DNA of 64,000 bases from Lysobacter sp. GX 14042 (GCF_021390425.1 NZ_JAJUWY010000001.1:496001-560000), one strand, 5' to 3'; shown: positions 44,677 to 54,515, counted from the first letter of the stretch. Translations and numbers: made by a program. Notes: a model not told the origin generated them from the sequence alone.

Positions 44677-46470
44677 TCAGTAGACCCGCTTCTTCGGCGG
44701 GACCACGTCCACCTCGCCGGTGAGCGTGTACATGTGCACCGGGCGGTAATCGATGCGGGTGTTGCCGTCGGCGTCGACCCAGCACAGGCTGTGCTTGTGC
44801 CAGTTGACGTCGTCACGCTCGGGATAGTCGTCGCGGGCATGCGCGCCACGCGATTCCTTGCGGTTCTCCGCGGTGACGATGGTGGCCAGCGCCTGGTCGA
44901 GCAGGTTGGCCAGCTCGAAGGTCTCCACCAGGTCGGAGTTCCAGATCAGCGAGCGGTCGCTGACCTTGACGTCGGCGAACGAGGCATGGATCTCGCGGAT
45001 GCGGGTGACGCCCTCCTCCAGGGTCTCCTGGGTGCGGAACACCGCGGCGTCGGCCTGCATGGCGCGCTGCATGCGGTCGCGGATCACCGCGGTGGGAGTG
45101 CTGCCGCTGGCATTGCGCAGCCTGTCCAGGCGCGCCAGCGAGAAGTCGCAGGCGTCCTTCGGCAGGTCCGGCTGCGCGGCGTCGGGCTTGAGCGTCTCGG
45201 CGGCGCGGTTGGCCACCGCGCGCCCGAACACCACCAGGTCGAGCAGCGAGTTCGAGCCCAGGCGGTTGGCGCCGTGGACCGACACGCAGGCCGCCTCGCC
45301 GATGGCGTACAGGCCCGGGACGACCGCGTCGGGGTCGCCGTCCTTCAGCTGGACGACCTCGCCGTGGTAATTGGTCGGAATGCCGCCCATGTTGTAGTGG
45401 ACGGTCGGGATCACCGGGATCGGCTGCTTCTCCACGTCCACGCCGGCGAAGATGCGCGCCGACTCGGCGATGCCCGGCAGCTTCTCGTGGATCACCTCGG
45501 GCCCCAGGTGGGTCAGGTCGAGCAGGATGTGGTCCTTGTGCTCGCCGACGCCGCGCCCCTCGCGGATCTCCATGGTCATCGAGCGGCTGACCACGTCGCG
45601 CGAGGCGAGGTCCTTGGCCGACGGGGCGTAGCGCTCCATGAAGCGCTCGCCGTTGGCGTTGCGCAGGATGCCGCCCTCGCCTCGGACGCCCTCGGTGATC
45701 AGGCAGCCGGCGCCGTAGATGCCGGTCGGGTGGAACTGCACGAACTCCATGTCCTGCAGGCCCAGCCCGGCGCGCAGCGCCATGCCGCCGCCGTCGCCGG
45801 TGCAGGTGTGGGCCGAAGTGGCACTGAAGTACGCGCGGCCGTAGCCGCCGGTCGCCAGCACCGTGCCCTGGGCGCGGAACAGGTGCAGTTGCCCGGTTTC
45901 CAGCTCAAGGGCCAGCACGCCGCGGCAGGCGCCCTCGGCATCCATGATCAGGTCCAGGGCGAAGAACTCGACGAAGAACTGCGCGTCGTGCGCCAGCGAC
46001 TGCTGGTACAGGGTGTGCAGGATGGCGTGGCCGGTGCGGTCGGCGGCAGCGCAGGTGCGCTGCGCGGCCGGGCCCTCGCCGTACTTGGTGGTCATGCCAC
46101 CGAACGGCCGCTGGTAGATCCGGCCGTCCCTGGTGCGCGAGAACGGCACGCCCTGGTGCTCGAGCTCGATGATCGCCGGGATCGCCTCGCGGCACATGTA
46201 CTCGATCGCGTCCTGGTCGCCCAGCCAGTCCGAGCCCTTGACGGTGTCGTAGAAGTGGTAGCGCCAGTCGTCCTCGCCCATGTTGCCCAGCGCCGCGGCG
46301 ACGCCGCCCTGGGCGGCCACGGTGTGCGAGCGGGTCGGGAAGACCTTGGTGATGCAGGCGGTCTTCAGGCCCTTCTGCGCCAGGCCGAAGGTGGCCCGCA
46401 GCCCGGCGCCGCCGGCGCCGACCACGAGCATGTCGAACTTGTGTTCCTGGATGGGGTATGCGGCAGGCAT
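44677..46470 (-). CDS. sdhA: succinate dehydrogenase flavoprotein subunit
   Basis: SdhA oxidises succinate to fumarate in the TCA cycle. The 597-residue protein has the FAD Rossmann motif [11 protein letters not shown], the His that takes covalent FAD (H49 in [11 protein letters not shown]), and the active-site blocks [15 protein letters not shown] and [17 protein letters not shown]. Length and motifs are normal. It lies 14 nt upstream of sdhB and 3 nt after sdhD. Confidence 0.97.
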   Translation of the reverse strand: MPAAYPIQEHKFDMLVVGAGGAGLRATFGLAQKGLKTACITKVFPTRSHTVAAQGGVAAALGNMGEDDWRYHFYDTVKGSDWLGDQDAIEYMCREAIPAIIELEHQGVPFSRTRDGRIYQRPFGGMTTKYGEGPAAQRTCAAADRTGHAILHTLYQQSLAHDAQFFVEFFALDLIMDAEGACRGVLALELETGQLHLFRAQGTVLATGGYGRAYFSATSAHTCTGDGGGMALRAGLGLQDMEFVQFHPTGIYGAGCLITEGVRGEGGILRNANGERFMERYAPSAKDLASRDVVSRSMTMEIREGRGVGEHKDHILLDLTHLGPEVIHEKLPGIAESARIFAGVDVEKQPIPVIPTVHYNMGGIPTNYHGEVVQLKDGDPDAVVPGLYAIGEAACVSVHGANRLGSNSLLDLVVFGRAVANRAAETLKPDAAQPDLPKDACDFSLARLDRLRNASGSTPTAVIRDRMQRAMQADAAVFRTQETLEEGVTRIREIHASFADVKVSDRSLIWNSDLVETFELANLLDQALATIVTAENRKESRGAHARDDYPERDDVNWHKHSLCWVDADGNTRIDYRPVHMYTLTGEVDVVPPKKRVY

Positions 46471-46473
46471 GGA

Positions 46474-46869
46474 TCAGGCTCCCAGCGCGATGCGGATGAC
46501 GGCAAGCACGCTGGCGATGGCAGCGAGGATGCAGATGAAACGGTTGGCCAGCTGCAGGAAGACCGCCCAGCCCGGGGTGTGGACGTAGTCCTCGATGATC
46601 ACCTGGATGCCCAGCTGGGTATGCCAGAACATGGCGACCAGGAAAGCGGTCAGCAGCGTGGCGTGCAGCGGGTGGCCGACGATGCCGCGGGCGGTGGCGA
46701 AGTCCGCCAGTCCACCGGACACCAGCAGGCCCACCAGGTACAGGCCGAGGAAGAACAGCGCGATCGCGGTGATGCGCTGGATGATGAAGTGGCCGGTTCC
46801 GTCCTTCGCCGAACCCAGCCCGCGCGCCACCTTCAGCGGATGGCGCAGATGGTCGCCCTGGCGCTTCAT
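46474..46869 (-). CDS. sdhD: succinate dehydrogenase membrane anchor subunit
   Basis: SdhD is one of two membrane anchors that bind heme and ubiquinone. The 131-residue protein has three helices; the block HFIIQRITAIALFFLGLYLV and the later His in TQLGIQVIIEDYVH are typical. Its ATG overlaps the sdhC stop in an ATGA arrangement. sdhA begins 3 nt after its stop. Confidence 0.94.
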   Translation of the reverse strand: MKRQGDHLRHPLKVARGLGSAKDGTGHFIIQRITAIALFFLGLYLVGLLVSGGLADFATARGIVGHPLHATLLTAFLVAMFWHTQLGIQVIIEDYVHTPGWAVFLQLANRFICILAAIASVLAVIRIALGA

Positions 46870-47261
46870 GCCGCACCTCCCTGCATCATGGCCACGATCC
46901 AGACCAGCGCCGTCAGCACCAAGCTGCCGATCACGCTGATCCAGCTGTTGCGGATGAACCCGGGAATGTCGAATGAATGCCCGGCGTCCTGGATCAGGTG
47001 CCGCACGCCATTGATCAGGTGGTAGGCGAATGCCCAGGTCCAGCCGAACAGGACCAGGAAGCCCAGCGGCGAGCGGGCGATGTCGGCAAAACGCGCCCAC
47101 TGCTCCGGTCCCGCGGCCAGGGCCAGCAGCGCCCAGGCGATCAACAGGGCGCCCACCGCCAGGATCATGCCGGTGGCACGATGCAGGATCGAGGTGACCA
47201 TCTGGATCTGCCAGCGGTACACCTGCAGGTGGGGTGAGAGGGGACGTTGGTGGTTCGCCAT
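46866..47261 (-). CDS. sdhC: succinate dehydrogenase cytochrome b556 subunit
   Basis: SdhC is the second heme and quinone anchor. The 131-residue protein has the family opening RPLSPHLQVYRWQIQMVTSI, the Ser/Arg quinone region SILHRATG, and the heme ligand His in FAYHLINGVRHLIQD. Three helices are visible. An SDHAF4-like gene lies 77 nt upstream on the same strand and may be the first gene of the transcript. Confidence 0.95.
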   Translation of the reverse strand: MANHQRPLSPHLQVYRWQIQMVTSILHRATGMILAVGALLIAWALLALAAGPEQWARFADIARSPLGFLVLFGWTWAFAYHLINGVRHLIQDAGHSFDIPGFIRNSWISVIGSLVLTALVWIVAMMQGGAA

Positions 47262-47338
47262 GAGCGGGGAGCCCTCTGGGCAGGGCGGCGCGACGCCGCG
47301 TTGGGACGATGGAGCGGAATGCAGCGGATGATGGACGA

Positions 47339-47542
47339 TCAGAAGTCGATGCAGCGTCCGTCCTTCTCCCAGTCGCCGTAGCGCACCGGGTCGGGCCCCT
47401 CCCTGCCGCCGTACTCGCGGGACGGTCCGGACGGCGCCCGCGGGTCTTCACCGGGAGGCGGCGCGGGCTGCGGAACGGCGTCTCCGCCCGGGGCGCGCTC
47501 GTCGCTGCCGGGGGAAGCTTCAGGGGGGTTCTGGCCTATCAT
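47339..47542 (-). CDS. succinate dehydrogenase assembly factor 4-like protein (DUF1674)
   Basis: The 67-residue product ends in GPDPVRYGDWEKDGRCIDF, the hallmark C-terminus of DUF1674, the SDHAF4 family that binds flavinated SdhA and protects it before assembly. The first 45 residues are Pro/Gly/Asp-rich and likely disordered, as usual. The ATG at 47542 is the start that fits; an earlier one at 47587 would run into the divergent ygfZ gene. Its placement just before sdhC on the same strand agrees with the role. Confidence 0.85.
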   Translation of the reverse strand: MIGQNPPEASPGSDERAPGGDAVPQPAPPPGEDPRAPSGPSREYGGREGPDPVRYGDWEKDGRCIDF

Positions 47543-47571
47543 CGGAACCCCGGATGTTAAGACTCGGTTCA

Positions 47572-48450
47572 ATGCAAGACAAGTCACCGCAGCCGTCGCA
47601 GCCCCTGTTCGCCCTCCCCGCGCACCGCGTATTGCAGCTGTCCGGCCCCGATGCGGCGAAGTTTGCCCAGGCGCAGTTCATGAGTGACGTCGCCGGTCTG
47701 GCCGACGGCCAGTGGCACTGGAGCGGATGGCTGACGCCGAAGGGACGGGTGGTCGCGCTGTTCGCGCTGCTGCGGCTGGAGGAAGGCCTGTTCTGGTTGC
47801 TGCTGCCCGACGCGGACGCCGGGGCCTTGGCGGAGCAGCTCCGCCGCTTCGTCTTCCGCAGCAAGCTGAAGATCGAGCCCCTGGCCGACGCCCGCGTGCA
47901 TGGCCGCCTGGGCCCGGCGGAACAGGCTGGCGGCAACCGGCTGGCGCGCCTGGCGGATGGCGGCGTCGAGCTCGACATGGGCGGTGACGGGGGCCGGCGG
48001 GCGCTGTACGTCGCGCTTGATCCCGGCTCCTCCCCCGGACCCAACGCGGATGCGGCCGCTGCGTGGACCCTGGCCGACCTGCAGCATGGCCTGCCCCGCC
48101 TCGCCTGGGGCACGCCGCAGTGGACGCCGCAGCAGCTTTCGCTGGAACGCCTGGACGCATTCACCGTGCGCAAGGGCTGCTATCCGGGACAGGAGATCGT
48201 TGCGCGCACGCATTTCCTGGGAAAGGCCAAGCGCAGGCTCGTGCTGCTGGAGGGCGGGGCGGCCCTGTCCATCGGCGATCCCGTGAGCGCCGACGATGCA
48301 CCCGCCGGCGAGTTGGTCTCGTCCGTTCCGGTCCCGGGCGGCGGCCGCACCGCCCTCGCCGTGGTGCAGGCAACCGATGCCGCGCCCGGATACGCGGTGC
48401 GCGGCTCGCCGGTGCGGACCGGCGAACTCCTTGGCGGGCTGGCGAGATAG
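47572..48450 (+). CDS. ygfZ: folate-binding protein YgfZ
   Basis: YgfZ is a folate-dependent protein that helps build or repair certain iron-sulfur enzymes. The 292-residue protein resembles the aminomethyltransferase (GcvT) fold and has the diagnostic block KGCYPGQEIVART with its conserved Cys. The ATG at 47572 lies 29 nt from the divergent SDHAF4-like start, so the two promoters overlap. The neighbourhood (iron-sulfur enzyme SdhB) is consistent with its role. Confidence 0.93.
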   Translation: MQDKSPQPSQPLFALPAHRVLQLSGPDAAKFAQAQFMSDVAGLADGQWHWSGWLTPKGRVVALFALLRLEEGLFWLLLPDADAGALAEQLRRFVFRSKLKIEPLADARVHGRLGPAEQAGGNRLARLADGGVELDMGGDGGRRALYVALDPGSSPGPNADAAAAWTLADLQHGLPRLAWGTPQWTPQQLSLERLDAFTVRKGCYPGQEIVARTHFLGKAKRRLVLLEGGAALSIGDPVSADDAPAGELVSSVPVPGGGRTALAVVQATDAAPGYAVRGSPVRTGELLGGLAR

Positions 48451-48538
48451 AGCCGGCTCAAGTTCCCGCGGCGCGGGCCGTTACCGCAGGGTCGCACCGC
48501 GCCTCCGCGACCCGACGCCGCAAGAAGGAACACCCGCA

Positions 48539-50221
48539 GTGCCGCACCCCCCCGCTGTCGCAAACGATGCTCCGGGCGCGGACCACCTGCGCACGATCTA
48601 CGATGGCGTCGCCGTTTTCCTGGGATTGCTGACGCCGGAAGGCGTCCTGGTCGACGTGAACCGCGCCGCGCTGGAGTTGATCGGAGCCCGGCGCGAAGAC
48701 GTGACCGGTCGCCACTTCGACCAGACCCCGTGGTTTGCGGACCAGGACCAGGCAGAGCGGTTGCGCGAGGCGCTGCGGCAGGCCGCGGCTGGGCAGACCG
48801 CGGTGATCCGCACTGCGCATCCCACCCGGGACGGCGGCCGCGTCGAGGTGGAGCTGCGGCTGTCGCCGGTGTTCGAGGACGGGACGCTCGCCTGGATCAT
48901 TCCCGAAGGGCGCGACATCAGTGCCCGACGCCGCGCCGAGCGCGCCCGGGAGGCCTCCGAGCAGCGCCTGGCCGGCATCCTCGACGTCGCGGCCGATGCG
49001 ATCGTGTCCATCGACGAAGACCAGCGGATCGTCCTGTTCAACCAGGGAGCGGAAGCGGTCTTCGGCTACGCAGCCGGGGACGTGCTCGGGCAGCCGCTGG
49101 AGGTGCTGTTGCCGGAGGCCGCCCGGGACGGCCACGGTCATCACGTGCAGGGATTCGGGAGCCGCGGTCCACAGTCACGCTTCATGAACCAGCGCGGGAC
49201 GATCACCGGCCGCCGGCGCAGCGGCGAACTGTTTCCGGCGGAAGCGACGATCTCCCGCCTGGAAGTGGACGGCGAGCGTTTGTTCACCGCCGTGCTGCGC
49301 GACATCGGCGAACGGCTCCGCCAAGAGACCGAGCTCGCGCGCGCCAGGCGCTACACCGAGGCCCTGCTCACTTCGGTGCCGGACGGCATCTTCGGCCTGG
49401 ACCGAAACGGGCGGATCGTCTTCGCCAACCCCGCCGCGACCGAACTGCTCGGCTACGAGGCGCACGAGCTCATCGGGCGCGAAGCACACGCCCTGGTGCA
49501 CCACAGCCGCGCCGATGGCAGCCCCTACCCGTTCGGCGAATGTCCGGCATGGCACGCAATCAACGAGGGCGTGGTCTCGCGCAGCGCCGACGACGTCTAC
49601 TGGCGCGCCGACGGCAGCTCGATGCCGGTGGAGTACACGATGACTCCGTTCGGCATCGATGGCGAGGTGGCGGGCGCGGTGATCGTGTTCCGCGACATTG
49701 CCGAGCGCAAGCAGGCCGAGGCCGCGCTGCGCTCGTTGTCGTGGATCGACGAGCTGACCGGCCTCTGCAATCGCCGCGGCTTCCACGCCCATGCCGGACG
49801 TGCGCTGCAACAGGCACAGCGCGCGGGCACCGGGTGCCTGCTGCTGTTCATCGACCTGGACTTCCTCAAGCCGATCAACGACCGCCACGGCCACCTTGCC
49901 GGCGACCAGGCGCTGCGGGAGGTCGGTGGACTGCTGCGGACCGTGTTCCGCGACAGCGACGTGCTCGCGCGGGTTGGCGGGGATGAGTTCGTGGTGCTGG
50001 CGGTGGGCTGCGGTGATCCACGCGACGAGGCCGCCGCGCGCGACCGGCTCCATTCGGCGCTGGAGACACGCAATGCCCGCACTGGCGTGACCTTCCCGCT
50101 GTCGGTGTCGGTGGGCGCGGCACGCTTCGATCCGTCCCGGCCGAAATCCCTGGAGGAACTCATCGGCGAGGCCGATGCGGCGCTCTATGCGGAGAAGCAC
50201 CGGCGTTTCACGGCGCGCTGA
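48539..50221 (+). CDS. PAS-domain diguanylate cyclase
   Basis: The 560-residue soluble protein should make cyclic di-GMP in response to a signal sensed by its PAS domains. Three PAS/PAC units precede a GGDEF domain (about residues 400-560) with active-site RVGGDEFVV and the RxxD inhibitory site (RDSD) five residues before it, so it should be active and product-inhibited. No membrane helix is present. The GTG at 48539 is preceded by AAGGA about 10 nt upstream; longer starts fall inside ygfZ. Ligands of the PAS domains are unknown. Confidence 0.92.
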   Translation: MPHPPAVANDAPGADHLRTIYDGVAVFLGLLTPEGVLVDVNRAALELIGARREDVTGRHFDQTPWFADQDQAERLREALRQAAAGQTAVIRTAHPTRDGGRVEVELRLSPVFEDGTLAWIIPEGRDISARRRAERAREASEQRLAGILDVAADAIVSIDEDQRIVLFNQGAEAVFGYAAGDVLGQPLEVLLPEAARDGHGHHVQGFGSRGPQSRFMNQRGTITGRRRSGELFPAEATISRLEVDGERLFTAVLRDIGERLRQETELARARRYTEALLTSVPDGIFGLDRNGRIVFANPAATELLGYEAHELIGREAHALVHHSRADGSPYPFGECPAWHAINEGVVSRSADDVYWRADGSSMPVEYTMTPFGIDGEVAGAVIVFRDIAERKQAEAALRSLSWIDELTGLCNRRGFHAHAGRALQQAQRAGTGCLLLFIDLDFLKPINDRHGHLAGDQALREVGGLLRTVFRDSDVLARVGGDEFVVLAVGCGDPRDEAAARDRLHSALETRNARTGVTFPLSVSVGAARFDPSRPKSLEELIGEADAALYAEKHRRFTAR

Positions 50222-50275
50222 GCCCGCACACCTGCGAGCATGTCCGCGGGTTCCCGCGTGCGCGGGAACGGCGGT

Positions 50276-52558
50276 CTACTTCAGGCGGTCGGCGGCGGCC
50301 ACGATGTCCTCCTCGCCCGGAATCACCAGGAAGGCGGCGCCGGCCAGCGGGGTGTAGGTGTCCACGCCGACCACCCGCTCCAGCGGGGTGGCGCCCAGGC
50401 CGCCTTCCACCAGGGCGGTGATCACCCCTTCCCCGATGCCGGCGCTCTGGCGCCCCTCGTCGACGACGATGATCCGCTTCGCGCCGCGGGCCTGCGCGAC
50501 GATGTAGCCGGCATTGAGCGGCACCAGCCAGCGCAGGTCGACCACCTTCGCCTTCCAGCCGTGCTTCGTCCCGGCCTGACGCACCGCGCGCAGGCTCATC
50601 GGCACGCCGTTGCCGTAGGTGAAGACCACCAGGTCGCTGCCCTCGCTGCCGTCCTCCGGGGCATACACCCTGCCCTCGCCCAGCGGCATGGCCTCCCCCG
50701 GTGCCGGGTACTTCGTCAGCCAGCCGCCATCGCCGGGTTCGTACAGGTCCTTGGTCATGTACAGCGCGATCGGCTCCAGGAACACGCTCACGCGTCCGTC
50801 CACCCTCGCCAGCGCGGTCAGGGTGCGCAGCATGGTCGCCGCGTCGTCACCACGCGAGGGACAGCCCACCACCAGGCCGGGGATGTCGCGCAGCGCGGTG
50901 ATCGAGTTGTCGTTGTGGAAATGCCCGCCGAAGCCGCGCTGGTAGCCCAGCCCGGCGATGCGCACCACCATCGGGTTGGCGTACTGGTTGTTGCTGAAGA
51001 ACTGCAGGCTGGCCGCCTCGCCGCGGATCTGGTCGGCCGCGTTGTGCAGGTACGCCAGGTACTGGATCTCCGGGATCGGCAGCATGCCCACGTTGGCGAA
51101 GCCCTGGGCCATGCCCAGGATCATCGTCTCGTCGAGCAGGGTGTTGAACACCCGGCGCGCGCCAAAGGCCTTCTGCAGGCCCTTGGTGACGGTGTAGACG
51201 CCGCCCTTCTGCGCCACGTCCTCGCCGAACAGCAGGGTGTCCGGGTACTTGGCGAAGGTGTCATGCAGGGCGTTGTTGATCTGGATGGCGAGATGCCGCG
51301 GGGGCTGGTTTTCCGGCAGCTTTTCCGCGCTGCCGAAGGCCTGCAGGCGGGCCTCGTCGCAGCCGCTGCGCCCGGCCTCGGCGCGCACCTTGTCCGGGGA
51401 GTACGGTGCCAGCGGGGCGACCACGTCGTCCAGGCGGTCGAGCTTGGGCCGACGATCGGCTTCCTCCGCGGCGGCGAAGCAGCGCTTGCGGGTCTCCTCG
51501 TACAGGGCGAGGACCTCGTCCTTCGACATCAGCCCCGATTCCATCGCGATCGCCGCCGAGCGCAGCAGCGGGTCGGTCGCCTCCACCGCGCACAGCTCCT
51601 CGATCGAGCGCCACTCGATCTCGAAGTCGGTACCGGCGTGGCCCATGATCCGGGTGGTCTTCAGGTGCAGGAAGGTCGGCCGGCGGGTACGCCGGCAGTG
51701 CTCGACCGCGGCCTGGACCTGGCCATAGCCTTCGGCCAGGTCCAGGCCGTCGGCATGGAAGTAGTCCAGCCCCGGCCGCTGCGCGAAGTTCTGCGCGATC
51801 CAGCCACCCGGGGTCTTGACCGAGATCCCGATGCCGTTGTCCTCGCAGACGAACAGCACCGGCGCCGGCAGCTTCTGGTAGGCGGTCCAGGCCGCGGCGT
51901 TGAACGCGGTCTGCGCCGTCGCGTGGTTGCTGGAGGCGTCGCCGAAGGAGCAGATCGCGATGCTGTCGTCCGGGATCGGCAGCGGGTGTCCCAGCCGGCG
52001 CCCGGCCTCGATCGCCACCGCGGTCCCCAGCGCCTTGGGCAGGTGGGAGGCGATGGTCGAGGTCTGCGGCAGCACCCACAACGGCTTGCTGCCCCACACC
52101 TTGTGCCGCCCGCCGCTGGCCGGATCCTCGCTGCTGGCGGCGAAGCTCAGCGCCGAATCCATCACCGGGTCCATCCCCGGCAGCTTGCGGAAACGCTCGG
52201 CCATGAAGCCGCCGGAGCGGTAGTGCAGGAACGCAGGATCCGTGTGGCGGGTCAGCCGCGCGACCATCGCGTTGCCCTCATGGCCGGAGCTGCCGATGGT
52301 GTAGAAGACCTTGTTCCGTACCCGCAGCACCCGTGCCATCAGGTCCAGGTGGCGGCTGATCAGCTGGGATTCGAACAGCTCGCGGAAGCCCTGCGCGTCC
52401 AGCGCGCTGCCGTCCAGGATCGCCTCGCCAGGCGCCGGCCGCGCATCGGCCCGGCCATCCCAGGCCTGCACGAATTCGCTGAAGTTGACGTCGCAGATCT
52501 CGGCGCGGTTGAGGCCGCGCATGCGGGCGGGGATTGGGTTGGGAACGTCTGCAAACAT
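50276..52558 (-). CDS. fused alpha-beta E1 component of a 2-oxo acid dehydrogenase
   Basis: This is one 760-residue chain. It joins an E1 alpha-like half (residues about 1-400; TPP region GDASSNHATAQTAFNAAAW, then CEDNGIGISV) and an E1 beta-like half (about 420-760; LLFGEDVAQKGGVYTVTKGL, GYQRGFGGHFHNDNS). The enzyme would decarboxylate a 2-oxo acid, most like the branched-chain or acetoin type, with TPP. The E2 and E3 subunits are not next to it. The GDG of the TPP motif reads GDA here. It is 39 nt after the GNAT gene on the same strand. Confidence 0.9.
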   Translation of the reverse strand: MFADVPNPIPARMRGLNRAEICDVNFSEFVQAWDGRADARPAPGEAILDGSALDAQGFRELFESQLISRHLDLMARVLRVRNKVFYTIGSSGHEGNAMVARLTRHTDPAFLHYRSGGFMAERFRKLPGMDPVMDSALSFAASSEDPASGGRHKVWGSKPLWVLPQTSTIASHLPKALGTAVAIEAGRRLGHPLPIPDDSIAICSFGDASSNHATAQTAFNAAAWTAYQKLPAPVLFVCEDNGIGISVKTPGGWIAQNFAQRPGLDYFHADGLDLAEGYGQVQAAVEHCRRTRRPTFLHLKTTRIMGHAGTDFEIEWRSIEELCAVEATDPLLRSAAIAMESGLMSKDEVLALYEETRKRCFAAAEEADRRPKLDRLDDVVAPLAPYSPDKVRAEAGRSGCDEARLQAFGSAEKLPENQPPRHLAIQINNALHDTFAKYPDTLLFGEDVAQKGGVYTVTKGLQKAFGARRVFNTLLDETMILGMAQGFANVGMLPIPEIQYLAYLHNAADQIRGEAASLQFFSNNQYANPMVVRIAGLGYQRGFGGHFHNDNSITALRDIPGLVVGCPSRGDDAATMLRTLTALARVDGRVSVFLEPIALYMTKDLYEPGDGGWLTKYPAPGEAMPLGEGRVYAPEDGSEGSDLVVFTYGNGVPMSLRAVRQAGTKHGWKAKVVDLRWLVPLNAGYIVAQARGAKRIIVVDEGRQSAGIGEGVITALVEGGLGATPLERVVGVDTYTPLAGAAFLVIPGEEDIVAAADRLK

Positions 52559-52597
52559 CGTGGTGATGCCCTGGTCCTGTCGTGTTCGAAACGAGCG

Positions 52598-53149
52598 CTA
52601 GACGAAGCGCCTGCGATTTTCCTGCCACTGCGCGCGGGTCTGGCCCCAGATCTCGACCGGTATGTCATCGTGCGGGGGCGGCAGCCGGCCCGGGCCGCGC
52701 AAAGCCGAACCGAGGCGACGGGCGAGCTCCTGGGAGGGAGCGTTCCCGGGCGAGATGGTGTGGATGAACCCGTCCCAGCCGAGGTTCTCCAGTGCCCAGT
52801 CGATGGTGGCGACCACCGCCTCGGTGGCATAGCCCCGGCCCCAGGCGTCGGGGTGCAGCGAGTAGCCGATCTCGTCGCCCGGCCAGCCTTCGGGCCGCCA
52901 TGGCCCGGCCTGGCCGAGCCAGCGGCCGCTGGTCTTGTCGATGATCGAGAACATGCCGAAGCCCTGCAGCGCCCAGGCACCGGGCATCTGCAGGAACTTG
53001 CGCCAGGCCGCCGCACGCGGCTGCTGGCCGCCGATGTGGCGCGCCGCACGCTCGTCGCCCTGCAGCTCCGCGTAGCGTTCGAAGTCCCCGCTCCGCGGGA
53101 GACGCAGGATCAGGCGATCTGTTTCCAGAACTGGACTGGCGTCGGTCAT
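52598..53149 (-). CDS. GNAT family N-acetyltransferase (RimJ/RimL type)
   Basis: This is a 183-residue acetyl-CoA-dependent acetyltransferase. It has the RimJ/RimL opening LETDRLILRLPRSGDFE, the acetyl-CoA loop HPDAWGRGYATEAV, and a C-terminal block around NLGWDGFIHTISPGNAPS. The target is unknown. It lies between gcdH and the E1 gene, all on one strand, but there is no clear functional link. Confidence 0.9.
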   Translation of the reverse strand: MTDASPVLETDRLILRLPRSGDFERYAELQGDERAARHIGGQQPRAAAWRKFLQMPGAWALQGFGMFSIIDKTSGRWLGQAGPWRPEGWPGDEIGYSLHPDAWGRGYATEAVVATIDWALENLGWDGFIHTISPGNAPSQELARRLGSALRGPGRLPPPHDDIPVEIWGQTRAQWQENRRRFV

Positions 53150-53165
53150 GTCAGGCCCTCACCCG

Positions 53166-53190
53166 GCCCTCTCCCGCAAGCGGGAGAAGG
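53166..53190. repeat. short palindromic intergenic repeat
   Basis: CCCTCTCCCG, a CAA loop, then CGGGAGAAGG form a nearly perfect hairpin between gcdH and the GNAT gene. The unit CCCTCTCCC-(G/C)-GGGAGAGGG is a common intergenic repeat in xanthomonads and pseudomonads. It may stabilise or end the gcdH mRNA, but no T run follows. Confidence 0.55.
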
Positions 53191-53212
53191 CGGATTCATC
53201 ATCGACGGCGCT

Positions 53213-54376
53213 CTAGAACGCGTTGATGCCCGTGAGCTCGCGGCCGATCACCAGCTGGTGCACGGTTTCGGTGCCCTCGTAGGTGATCACCGACTCCATG
53301 TTGAGCGCGTGGCGGATCGCGGCGTGCTCGGTGGTGATGCCGGCGCCGCCGAGCAGGTCGCGGCATTCGCGGGCGATGTCAATCGCCATGCGGCAGTTGT
53401 TCCACTTGGCCAGCGAGACCTGCTGCGGCTTCATCGTGCCGGCGTCCTTCAGCCGCCCCAGCTGCAGGCTCAACAGCTGCGCGGTGGTGATGCGGCGGGC
53501 CATGTCGGCCATCTTGATCTGCGCGCTCTGGGTCGCGGCCACCGGACGGCCGAACAGGATCCGCTCCCCGGTGTAGTCCAGCACTTCCTTGAGGCACGCC
53601 TGCGCCGCTCCTATCGGACCCCAGGTGATGCCGTAGCGGGCCTGGGTCAGGCAGCCCAGCGGCCCCTTCAGCCCCTTGACGTTGGGCAGGCGGTTGGCTT
53701 CGGGCACGCGCACGTTGTCGAAGAACAGTGCGCTGGTCACCGAGGCGCGCAGGCTCATCTTGTGCTTGACCTCCTGGGCGGCAAAACCTTCCATGCCCTT
53801 CTCGACCACGAAGCCCTGGATGCCGTCGTCGGTCTGTGCCCAGACGATCGCGATGTCGGCCACGTTGCCGTTGGTGATCCACATCTTGGAGCCGTTGAGC
53901 ACCCAGTCATCGCCGTCGCGGCGGGCGTGGGTCTTCATGGTCGCCGGGTCGGAGCCGCCGTGCGCCTCGGTCAGGCCGAAGCAGCCGATCACCTTGCCGG
54001 CGGCCATGTCCGGCAGCCAGCGCTGCTTCTGCTCCTCGCTGCCGTAGGCGTAGATCGGGTACATGCACAGCGAGGACTGCACCGAGACGAAGCTGCGGAT
54101 GCCGCTGTCGCCGCGCTCCAGTTCCTGGCAGATCAGGCCGTAGCTGACCGAGTTGAGGCCGGCGCAGCCGTATTCCTCCGGCAGCGAGGACCCCAGCAGG
54201 CCCATCTCGGCGATCTCGCCGACCAGTTCCTTCGGGAACCGTCCCTCGTCGAAGGCGCCGCCGATGATCGGCAGCACGCGTTCGTCGGTGAAGCGCGCCA
54301 CGGTGTCCTGGACGCTGCGCTCCTCTTCGGTGAGCAGGGAACGGACGTCGAACAGGTCTTGCGGATTCAGGGCCAT
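53213..54376 (-). CDS. gcdH: glutaryl-CoA dehydrogenase
   Basis: GcdH oxidises and decarboxylates glutaryl-CoA to crotonyl-CoA in lysine and tryptophan breakdown. The 387-residue acyl-CoA dehydrogenase has CFGLTEAHGGSDP, the FAD region WITNGNVADI, and the catalytic Glu in TYEGTETVHQL near the C-terminus. The ATG at 54376 begins the conserved helix; 12 earlier in-frame residues look unrelated. A perfect hairpin lies 64 nt upstream. Confidence 0.92.
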   Translation of the reverse strand: MALNPQDLFDVRSLLTEEERSVQDTVARFTDERVLPIIGGAFDEGRFPKELVGEIAEMGLLGSSLPEEYGCAGLNSVSYGLICQELERGDSGIRSFVSVQSSLCMYPIYAYGSEEQKQRWLPDMAAGKVIGCFGLTEAHGGSDPATMKTHARRDGDDWVLNGSKMWITNGNVADIAIVWAQTDDGIQGFVVEKGMEGFAAQEVKHKMSLRASVTSALFFDNVRVPEANRLPNVKGLKGPLGCLTQARYGITWGPIGAAQACLKEVLDYTGERILFGRPVAATQSAQIKMADMARRITTAQLLSLQLGRLKDAGTMKPQQVSLAKWNNCRMAIDIARECRDLLGGAGITTEHAAIRHALNMESVITYEGTETVHQLVIGRELTGINAF

Positions 54377-54439
54377 GGCGCGCTCGGAAACGTGTGGATG
54401 GAAGCGCGCCATTGTACGGAGGCCGGCCGGAAACAGAAC

Positions 54440-54461
54440 GGGGCCGGATTTCTCCGGCCCC
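54440..54461 (-). terminator. hairpin between the glycine-zipper gene and gcdH
   Basis: A perfect nine-base stem (GGGGCCGGA with TCCGGCCCC) closes a four-base loop. Read on the minus strand it is followed by a short T-rich stretch (GTTCTGTTT). It is placed to end the glycine-zipper transcript before gcdH. The T tract is imperfect, so strength is uncertain. Confidence 0.6.
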
Positions 54462-54515
54462 GCTCGGGGTTGGCGGCGCGCCGGGGTTCCGACAGCGCGG
54501 GATCCCGGCCATTAC

